DNA from: CAYOZN01 sp964408455
Lineage (GTDB): Bacteria > Planctomycetota > Phycisphaerae > UBA1845 > UTPLA1
Length of the DNA: 64,000 nt
Direction: 5' to 3'
NCBI GenBank assembly: GCA_964408455.1
Contig: CAYOZN010000028.1
Location: forward strand, 17,131-81,130
Shown one piece after another: positions 33,197 to 40,416 of this stretch (the stretch's first letter is position 1; the number at the start of each line of letters is the position of its first letter). Position numbers and translations under genes: made by a program. Below the pieces are notes generated by a model. That model searched no databases and was not told the origin of the DNA. It saw only the letters and a program-made list of their open reading frames with translations.

Positions 33197-34905
33197 CGAG
33201 CCACTCCTCAGACGAGCCGCGGCCGCCGTTCGATCCGCGGCGCATCCCGCGCGACGAGGGCCTTCCGCCGCCAACTTCCCCGCGGCGGCGGCGCGGCGTC
33301 GAGCCGCAGCCGCGCGCGAGCGAATCGCTGTTTGGTGACGAACCGCCGGCACCTGCGGCGCCTCCGGCGGCTCCGGCGCGGTCATCTCCGCTGGCCGGCG
33401 TCGCCAAATCGCAGCCCATCAGCGTCAGCCAGCTCAACCGTCTGGTGAAGAGCGCGATTGCGGCCGGTGTGCCGCAGACCGTGGTCGTGCTCGGCGAACT
33501 GTCGAACGTGTCGCGGGCCAGCGGGGGGCACGTGTACTTCACACTGAAGGATGCCGGCAGCGAGGTGCGCTGCGTCATGTGGCGAAGCGACGCCGCGAGC
33601 CTGAAATTCGAGATGAAGGACGGGCTGGAGGTCGTCGCGACAGGCTCGGTCGATGTGTACGAGGCGCGGGGGCAGTACCAGCTCTATGTGCGGCGGCTTG
33701 AACCGCGCGGCGTGGGCGCCCTTGAGCTGGCATTCCAGCAGCTTCGCGACCGGCTCTCGCGCGAGGGGCTCTTCGATGCGGCCCGCAAACGGCGGCTGCC
33801 GCGGTTGCCGCGGACGATCGCGGTGTTGACCAGCCCGACGGGGGCGGCAATTCGGGACGTATTGCAGACGATTGAGCGGCGGTTTCCCCGGGTGCGGGTG
33901 CTGGTGTATGGCGTGCGCGTGCAGGGGGAGGGGGCGGCGGACGAGATAGCCGATGCCATCGCGCGCGTGAACGAGTCGCGCGATGATCTGGGTGGTGTGG
34001 ACGTGTTGATCGTCGGGCGCGGTGGCGGCTCGTTGGAGGACCTGTGGGCCTTTAACGAGGAAATCGTAGCGCGGGCGATCTACGCCAGTCGCATACCGGT
34101 GATCAGCGCCGTGGGGCACGAAGTGGACTTCACGATCGCCGACTTTGTCGCCGACGTGCGGGCAGCCACGCCGACCGCCGCGGCCGAGCTGGTCGTTCCG
34201 GTGCTGGATGATCTGCTGGCGGCGATCGAATCGGCACGACACCGGCTGTCGCAGGCGATGCGGCGGGAGATTCAGCTCATGCGGCAGCGTGTCGATGCGA
34301 CGGCACGCATGCCATGGTATCGAGACCCTGTCGGGCTGGTGCGGCGGCGAGCGCTGGGGCTGGACGATGTGGCCGGCCGGCTGCGTCTCGCGCTATCGCG
34401 ACTGCTTGCGCGGCGGGTGACGCGAATCCAGGCGGCGGAGTTGGCGCTCGTGCGCAACCGGCCGGAGGTGCAGGTCGCCCGCCGGCTGGCGGGGCTGACG
34501 GCCGCCGAGCATCGGCTGGCGCGCAGCGCGCTGGTCAATTTGCATCGCAGAGAGCGGCAGTGGAGCGCGGTCTGCGGGCGGCTGTCGGAGCGCTCGCCGC
34601 GCGCCCGGCTGGAACGCCTGCAAATGAGCGTACAACATTCTTTGAGCGGAATGAGCCGCGCCATGGTGGAGGCGATTGCGTCGCGGCGGCGGCGGCTCGA
34701 TTCCGTTGCCGCGCGACTGGACGCCGCCAGCCACGAGCGCGTGCTGGGCCGGGGTTTTTCCATCACGCGGATGAAGCGCGATGGGCGCATCGTGCGCCGG
34801 CCGGGTGACGTGAGGCCCGGCGATCGCATCGAAACCGAAACCGCCGGCGGCAGATTCGTGAGCGACGTTGAGGATGAGCGCCAGGGCGAACTGTTTGAGA
34901 CCTGA
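33193..34905 (+). CDS. xseA: exodeoxyribonuclease VII large subunit
   Basis: A 570-aa nuclease subunit that, with XseB, degrades single-stranded DNA to oligonucleotides. The first ~70 residues are a Pro/Ala/Arg-rich extension not typical of the family. The OB-fold follows (ISVSQLNRLVKSAI, VVVLGELSNVSRASGGHVYFTLKD), then the catalytic domain (PRTIAVLTSPTGAAIRDVL, VLIVGRGGGSLEDLWAFNEE, IPVISAVGHEVDFTIADF). A coiled C-terminal half ends at FSITR and VRPGDRIET. The GTG start overlaps the GNAT stop. Confidence 0.95.
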   Translation: MTSHSSDEPRPPFDPRRIPRDEGLPPPTSPRRRRGVEPQPRASESLFGDEPPAPAAPPAAPARSSPLAGVAKSQPISVSQLNRLVKSAIAAGVPQTVVVLGELSNVSRASGGHVYFTLKDAGSEVRCVMWRSDAASLKFEMKDGLEVVATGSVDVYEARGQYQLYVRRLEPRGVGALELAFQQLRDRLSREGLFDAARKRRLPRLPRTIAVLTSPTGAAIRDVLQTIERRFPRVRVLVYGVRVQGEGAADEIADAIARVNESRDDLGGVDVLIVGRGGGSLEDLWAFNEEIVARAIYASRIPVISAVGHEVDFTIADFVADVRAATPTAAAELVVPVLDDLLAAIESARHRLSQAMRREIQLMRQRVDATARMPWYRDPVGLVRRRALGLDDVAGRLRLALSRLLARRVTRIQAAELALVRNRPEVQVARRLAGLTAAEHRLARSALVNLHRRERQWSAVCGRLSERSPRARLERLQMSVQHSLSGMSRAMVEAIASRRRRLDSVAARLDAASHERVLGRGFSITRMKRDGRIVRRPGDVRPGDRIETETAGGRFVSDVEDERQGELFET

Positions 34906-34956
34906 TGCCGGCGCGAGAGTGTCATTGTAACGGCACGGCGAACGCGGGAGCCCGAC

Positions 34957-35205
34957 ATGCCAGAAAGCAGCAATCTTTCGTTTGAGGAGGCCCTTGCCCG
35001 GGCGGAGGCCATTGCCAGCGCCATCGAACGGGGCGAAGTGGGACTGGAGGACTCGATAAAACAGTTCGAGGAGGGCATGGTCCTGATCCGGCGCTGCCGA
35101 CAGGTGCTGGATGCTGCCGAGTTGAAGATCCAGCAGTTGCAGGCGAGCGAATCGGGGGGCGCCAGAGTGGCACCGGATGGAAGCGGCGCCGGGCCGTGCT
35201 CATAG
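34957..35205 (+). CDS. xseB: exodeoxyribonuclease VII small subunit
   Basis: An 82-aa helical protein: LSFEEALARAEAIASAIERG, then GLEDSIKQFEEGMVLIRRC, then LDAAELKIQQL, the diagnostic XseB pattern. It binds the long coiled helix of XseA. It lies 51 bp after xseA. The C-terminal ~15 residues (GARVAPDGSGAGP) are probably disordered. Confidence 0.95.
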   Translation: MPESSNLSFEEALARAEAIASAIERGEVGLEDSIKQFEEGMVLIRRCRQVLDAAELKIQQLQASESGGARVAPDGSGAGPCS

Positions 35206-35430
35206 GCGCGATAAACGCGAATGGAGAACCGGAATCGGACGTCTTTTGCCGGAAACCGCCTGGCCTTGGCGGGCGTAAGTTGTCAAAGACGGTCCGGGCT
35301 TCGGACTTCGTGCCCATCCACTGGTTGACTTACAGGCCCGGTTGCGGACTTTTCGCTATTTTTGAAACATCTGGCGGCCGCACAGGGACTCTCCCGAGCC
35401 GGCCGGGTGCCGGTTACAATTCAGTCGAGT

Positions 35431-36327
35431 ATGTTGGCGCAGGTGCAAATTGAGCCCTCCGAGATCCTTGCCGGTCATGCTGCCGCCTTCGAGCGGGCGT
35501 TGGAACGGCGCCTGCGGGAGCTTCAGGGCGTACCTGAACGACTGGCGGAAGCCATGCAATACAGCCTGCTGGGGGGCGGCAAGCGGCTTCGGCCGGTGAT
35601 GGCGATGCTCTCGTGTGAAGCATGCGGAGGGCAGGTGGAAGCGGCAATTGCCCCTGCCATCGCCCTGGAGTGCGTACACGTCTTCAGCCTGGTTCACGAC
35701 GATCTGCCGGCCCTGGATAATGACGAATTAAGGCGTGGTCGCGCGTCGTGCCATGTGAAATTCGGCGAATCGACAGCGATTCTGGCCGGCGATGCCCTCT
35801 TGGCGCTGGCGTTTGAAGTGTTGGCAAGCGACATTGAACATCCGATAACTTCTGTCATGATGGCGCGAGAGTTGGCTGTTGCGACGGGGGCAACCGGCAT
35901 GATCGGCGGCGAATTCATGGACCTGGCCGGCGAATCGCACGTAGCAGATTCATGCCTGACTGCCCGGATACATGAGGCCAAGACCGCAAGGCTGTTCGAG
36001 GCGGCCTGCCGGCTGGGGGCGATTGCCGCCACGGCGCCGGCTGTGGAAGCAGATGTGTTGGCGAAGTTTGGCCGACTGCTGGGGCTCGCGTTTCAGGGGA
36101 CGGATGACATTCTGGATGTGATCGGCAGCCCGGAAACCACGGGTAAGGCGACCGGCAAGGATGAAGCCAGCGGCAAGCAGACGCTGCCGCGGGCCATCGG
36201 CCTGGAAGCCAGCCGTGAGCGTGTGGCGAGCTTGACGCGGGAAGCGATCGAATCGCTCGCCCCGCTTGGTGACCGCGGCAGGACGCTGGCGTCGGTCGCG
36301 CGGCACCTGGTAGAGCGAACGCATTAG
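35431..36327 (+). CDS. ispA: farnesyl diphosphate synthase (polyprenyl synthetase)
   Basis: A 298-aa trans-prenyltransferase condensing IPP with DMAPP and GPP. The first Asp-rich motif DDLPALDND (from about residue 90) has the DDx4D spacing typical of bacterial short-chain farnesyl synthases. The second is GTDDILD near residue 225. GGGKRLRPVMAMLSCEACGG and CVHVFSLVHDDLP are typical, and GMIGGEFMDL is also present. The ATG at 35431 is chosen over an upstream open extension. It precedes dxs, linking two steps of isoprenoid synthesis. Confidence 0.93.
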   Translation: MLAQVQIEPSEILAGHAAAFERALERRLRELQGVPERLAEAMQYSLLGGGKRLRPVMAMLSCEACGGQVEAAIAPAIALECVHVFSLVHDDLPALDNDELRRGRASCHVKFGESTAILAGDALLALAFEVLASDIEHPITSVMMARELAVATGATGMIGGEFMDLAGESHVADSCLTARIHEAKTARLFEAACRLGAIAATAPAVEADVLAKFGRLLGLAFQGTDDILDVIGSPETTGKATGKDEASGKQTLPRAIGLEASRERVASLTREAIESLAPLGDRGRTLASVARHLVERTH

Positions 36328-36433
36328 CCTGCACGCCGAAACCACCGGCTCGGCTCGCCGGCGGCGATAATTGGCTGCGTCGACGAGCCTGCAGCGACAC
36401 GCGGGCGCGTTTCGCGGGATGGAAAGTGGAACT

Positions 36434-38395
36434 ATGGCAAACCTGCTGAGCGGAATCAAATCTCCGGCCGATCTGCGGACGCTGAACAGCGAGCAGACGG
36501 CCCAACTGGCGCAGGAAATTCGCGATCGGATCATCGGCGTGGTCAGCCGGCAGGGAGGGCATCTCGCCAGCAACCTGGGCGTGGTGGAGCTGACGATCGC
36601 GCTGCACCGGGTGTTCGACTTCCGGCACGACTATCTGTTGTGGGACGTCGGTCACCAGGCCTACGTGCACAAGATTCTCACGGGGCGGCAGGATCGTTTC
36701 GACACGATCCGCAAGGCCGGGGGCCTTTCGGGCTTTCCGAACATCGAGGAGAGCGAATACGACCTGTTCAACGTGGGGCACGCGGGGACGGCGATTGCCA
36801 CTGCCGTGGGAATGGCACGCGGCTCGACGCTGATGGGGGACGAGCGGCGGGTGGTGGCGGTCGTGGGCGACGCCAGCATCGTGAACGGCGTAGCCTTCGA
36901 GGGCCTCAACCAGGCGGGCCCGCTCAAGCGGCAGTTGCTCGTGATACTGAACGACAACAGCATGGGCATTGCGCCGACGCAGGGCGGCATGGCCGAGTAC
37001 CTGGCGCGCTTCCGCGCCAGCCCGCTCTATGAAGAACTGAAGAAGAAGGTGAAGCGCTATCTGCCGCAGGTGCCACTCGTCGGCAAGGCGACGTTCGACG
37101 CGCTGGATCATCTGAAAGAGGGCCTGAAGGCGACGGTCTCGCCGCACCAGATCTTTGAGCAGATCGGGTTCATGTACGTCGGACCGACGGACGGCCACGA
37201 TACCGAGCACCTGGTCGAACTGCTCGACGGCCTGAAGGATGTGGATCATCCGGTGCTGCTGCACGTGCACACGGTCAAGGGCCGGGGCGTGGACTTTGCC
37301 AAGGCCGAGCCGACGAAGTTCCACAGCCCCAAGCCCTTCAAGGTCGAGGGCTGCCGCGTGGAGATTCAGAGCGGCGGCACGAGCTGGACGAGTGCCTTTG
37401 CCGATGCACTGATCGAAGTGGCCAAGGACGATCCGCGCGTCTTCGCCCTGACGGCGGCCATGCCGGACGGCACGGGGCTCAACAAGTTTCAGCAGGAATT
37501 CCCGAATCGCTTTCTGGATGGCGGCATCGCCGAGAGCGGCACGGTCGACATCGCGGCGGGCATGTGCAAGACGGGCGTGCGGCCGGTGGCGGCGATTTAC
37601 TCGACGTTCCTTCAGCGGGCCATGGACCAGGTGTTCCAGGAGGTATCGCTGCAGAAGCTGCCGGTCATCTTCTGCATGGATCGTGCCGGGCTGGTCGGCG
37701 GCGACGGCCCGGTGCACCACGGGTTCATGGATATTGCCTACCTGCGGGCGATGCCGCACATGGTGCTGATGGCGCCGGGCGACGGTGACGAGATCATCGA
37801 GTGTCTGCGGCTGGCGCTGAAACTCAACGTGCCGTGCGGCATGCGCTATCCCCGCGACACGGTGCCGGCGTCGATCCACGGCGGCGGACGCGTGCCGGCC
37901 TTCGAGACCGGGCGTTCGGTAGTGCTGCGCGAGGGCGTTGATGCCGCCATTTTGGCATACGGCTCGACCTGCCGCGCGGCCCTGGATGCCGCAGAAATGC
38001 TTGCCGGCGATGGGATTGAAGTGCGCGTGGTGAATGCACGATTTGCAAGGCCGGTGGATCGAGAAATGGTGCGCGATGCGCTGACGCGCGGCGGCCCGGT
38101 GCTGACGGCGGAAGAGCACAGCGTGGCGGGCGGCTTCGGTTCGGCGGTGTTGGAGGCGGCGGCGGAGATGGGTCTTTCCGCGTCGCACCTGACGGTGCTG
38201 GGTATGCCGCGCGACCGCTTCATTGCCCATGGGCCGCGTGCCGGGCAGCTGGCGGAGTGCGGCCTGGATGCCGCGGGCATTGCGGCGGCCGTGAAGGATT
38301 CGCTGAGCCGGTGGCCGGCGCTGGACCACGACACGGGCGGAGTCGCCACGGCGGTGCTTGACTACGAGCGCAATGCCGATGGCGTCCGGCCCTGA
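36434..38395 (+). CDS. dxs: 1-deoxy-D-xylulose-5-phosphate synthase
   Basis: A 653-aa thiamine-diphosphate enzyme making DXP from pyruvate and glyceraldehyde 3-phosphate, the entry to the MEP pathway. Recognised parts: GGHLASNLGVVELTIALH, LLWDVGHQAYVHKILTGR, YVGPTDGHD, YSTFLQRAMDQVFQEV, DRAGLVGGDGPVHHG and the C-terminal AEEHSVAGGFGSAV. Two motifs differ from the E. coli type: GDASIVNG replaces GDGAITAG near residue 145, and GIAESGTV replaces GIAEQHAV near 366 (the catalytic Glu is kept). The start MANLL follows GTGGA. Confidence 0.93.
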   Translation: MANLLSGIKSPADLRTLNSEQTAQLAQEIRDRIIGVVSRQGGHLASNLGVVELTIALHRVFDFRHDYLLWDVGHQAYVHKILTGRQDRFDTIRKAGGLSGFPNIEESEYDLFNVGHAGTAIATAVGMARGSTLMGDERRVVAVVGDASIVNGVAFEGLNQAGPLKRQLLVILNDNSMGIAPTQGGMAEYLARFRASPLYEELKKKVKRYLPQVPLVGKATFDALDHLKEGLKATVSPHQIFEQIGFMYVGPTDGHDTEHLVELLDGLKDVDHPVLLHVHTVKGRGVDFAKAEPTKFHSPKPFKVEGCRVEIQSGGTSWTSAFADALIEVAKDDPRVFALTAAMPDGTGLNKFQQEFPNRFLDGGIAESGTVDIAAGMCKTGVRPVAAIYSTFLQRAMDQVFQEVSLQKLPVIFCMDRAGLVGGDGPVHHGFMDIAYLRAMPHMVLMAPGDGDEIIECLRLALKLNVPCGMRYPRDTVPASIHGGGRVPAFETGRSVVLREGVDAAILAYGSTCRAALDAAEMLAGDGIEVRVVNARFARPVDREMVRDALTRGGPVLTAEEHSVAGGFGSAVLEAAAEMGLSASHLTVLGMPRDRFIAHGPRAGQLAECGLDAAGIAAAVKDSLSRWPALDHDTGGVATAVLDYERNADGVRP

Positions 38396-38401
38396 AGTCG
38401 A

Positions 38402-39502
38402 TTAATCGGGTGCCGAGTGCTTTGCTGATGCATTATTCCCGCGATACTCGTCGGCCAGGTTCTTGATCGTCCGGTAGTAGGCCAGGACCTTTTCGTAGTG
38501 CTCCGCGCCATCCTTGTCGACGAGCTGGACGGCCTGTTCCTGGTTCTTGATGGCCTCGTCCAGCATGCCCATTTCCGACTGAATCTGAGCGAGCATGGCC
38601 AGATCGGTGGCATCGCGGCCCTTCGTAAGCTCGTTAAGCCGGACGACGGAGCGAAAGAGCAGGCCGGCATTGCGTTCGGCGGGATTGCGGTTGTACTCGA
38701 TCTCGACCAGCTTGCGGAGGTCTTCTTCGGAATTCTTGAACGTCCGTTCGATGACTTCTTCCAGGGCGGGAATCTCTTTCTCGCGGTCGAATTCCTCCAG
38801 CAGGCTGCGCTTGATCATGTAGGCATGCAGCCGCGGCGGCTGGACGGCCAGCAGTTTCTCGACGATGGCGAAGCTCTTGTCGGCGTCGCGCGTGGCAAGA
38901 ACGGCCCGCAGTTCCTCCATGCCCTCCTGGAATTTCTTCTCTGCTTCGGCGGTGTTCTTTGCGGCCTCCAGATCGAACTTGCCCGCCAGCACCTGCTCCA
39001 CGACGTGATCGAGCGCGCGCGTGTCCAGAGGATTGCCCGTCCAGACGACGACGTTGTTGCGATCGACGACGTAGGCGTGGGGAATGCCCGGGATGTCGTC
39101 CATGTACTTCTCCCACGTTGCCATGTCCTTGTCACCGCCGACGTGGTATTCCATCTTCATCTTGTCCTTGAGAAACGGCTCGATGTCGCCGGCTTCCTCG
39201 TTGCTCATGCCGATGACGATCAGGCCATCCTTGCCATGCTTCTTCTGAAGCTCGCCGAGATGCGGGATGCTCTTGAGACAGGGACCGCACCAGGTGGCCC
39301 AGAACTCGACGATGAACACGTGCTTGTCCGCGCCCTCTTCGCCGGGCAGGGCGGGCGGCTTGGTGGTGTACCATTTTTCGGCCACGACCTTGGGGGCTTT
39401 GTCGCCAATGGCCGGCGAGGCTGCCGCGGACTGGGCGATGCCGGCGACGGCGGACAGGCTTATGGCGACGGCGACGAGGGACGGCATGCGGTAAAGTTTC
39501 AT
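38402..39502 (-). CDS. TlpA-like thioredoxin-domain protein, exported
   Basis: A 366-aa protein. A signal peptide at residues 1-28 is followed by a TlpA/ResA thioredoxin domain with FIVEFWATWCGPCLKSIPHL (active-site WCGPC) and PGIPHAYVVDRNN (cis-Pro region). The C-terminal ~190 residues are helical and TPR-like (LVEIEYNRNPAERNAGLLF). It probably reduces disulfides in the periplasm. The partner is unknown. It converges tail to tail with dxs and is divergent from the Bpt gene. Confidence 0.88.
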   Translation of the reverse strand: MKLYRMPSLVAVAISLSAVAGIAQSAAASPAIGDKAPKVVAEKWYTTKPPALPGEEGADKHVFIVEFWATWCGPCLKSIPHLGELQKKHGKDGLIVIGMSNEEAGDIEPFLKDKMKMEYHVGGDKDMATWEKYMDDIPGIPHAYVVDRNNVVVWTGNPLDTRALDHVVEQVLAGKFDLEAAKNTAEAEKKFQEGMEELRAVLATRDADKSFAIVEKLLAVQPPRLHAYMIKRSLLEEFDREKEIPALEEVIERTFKNSEEDLRKLVEIEYNRNPAERNAGLLFRSVVRLNELTKGRDATDLAMLAQIQSEMGMLDEAIKNQEQAVQLVDKDGAEHYEKVLAYYRTIKNLADEYRGNNASAKHSAPD

Positions 39503-39626
39503 AGTGACTCCTGACCTGTGCCGCCCGCGTGCTGTTCCTGCGCGCGGTGCGGCTGGTTGATGATCCTGGCCCTGCCGTATTCTAATGAGTCGCCGGTGAG
39601 ACCGCAGCCAGCCGGCGCGATGGCGA

Positions 39627-40355
39627 ATGCCCGAACCGACGAGCGAAATGCCGAATGCACTGCCCCTGGTGCTCTACGAGAGCCAGCCGCATCCGTGCGC
39701 CTATCTGCCCGGCCGCCTGGCCGTGGATGAATTCGGCATCGCCGAGCGTCTGCCGCCGGCCATCTATGAGCGCCTCATGAATCGCGGCTTTCGGCGGTCC
39801 GGGCGGCTTGTGTATCGACCGGTGTGCGATGGCTGCCGCGAGTGCGTCCCGCTACGGGTAAGGGCGGCAGATTTTGTGCCCAGCCGCTCGCAGCGACGCG
39901 TGCTGCGGCGCAATTGCGACGTACAGGTCGCCGTCGGCCGGCCGGAGATCAGCGACGAAAAATATCGCCTGTTCTGCGACTACGTGCGAGAGCAGCACGA
40001 CGGCCAGATGGCGATGGAACGGGCGGCGTTCAGCGAGTTCCTCTATCAATCGCCGACGGATACGCGCGAGATGGTCCTGACGATCGACGATCGGCCGGCG
40101 GGCGTGGGGATTGTGGACGTATGCCCGGGTTGCGTGTCGTCGGTCTATTTCTTTTTCGATCCGGTCCATGCACGGCGCAGCCTGGGCGTTTTCTCGGCGC
40201 TGAAGGAAATAGAGATGTGCCGGCAGCTTGGCATTGAATACTGGTATGCCGGCTTCTTCGTGAGGGAATGCGACCGCATGAACTACAAGGCCAGTTTTCG
40301 ACCGTACGAACTGCTCGACAGGGACGGTCGCTGGCATCGCGAAGCGGCTCGGTGA
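39627..40355 (+). CDS. bpt: aspartate/glutamate leucyltransferase (Bpt/ATE family)
   Basis: A 242-aa aminoacyl-tRNA-protein transferase that adds Leu (bacterial Bpt) or Arg (Ate) to N-terminal acidic residues, marking proteins for ClpS/ClpAP. The N-terminal Cys motif appears in YRPVCDGCRECVPLRV. The C-terminal domain shows VYFFFDPVHARRSLGVFSALKEIE and EYWYAGFFVREC, then MNYKASFRPYELL, the conserved end. An alternative ATG lies seven codons in. No clpS is adjacent. Confidence 0.9.
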   Translation: MPEPTSEMPNALPLVLYESQPHPCAYLPGRLAVDEFGIAERLPPAIYERLMNRGFRRSGRLVYRPVCDGCRECVPLRVRAADFVPSRSQRRVLRRNCDVQVAVGRPEISDEKYRLFCDYVREQHDGQMAMERAAFSEFLYQSPTDTREMVLTIDDRPAGVGIVDVCPGCVSSVYFFFDPVHARRSLGVFSALKEIEMCRQLGIEYWYAGFFVRECDRMNYKASFRPYELLDRDGRWHREAAR

Positions 40356-40416
40356 ATCCTGTGCGGCGGCCCCACGAAGCGTCGGCCTGCTTGCTTTCAG
40401 TTTCCGCCTGCCGTTC

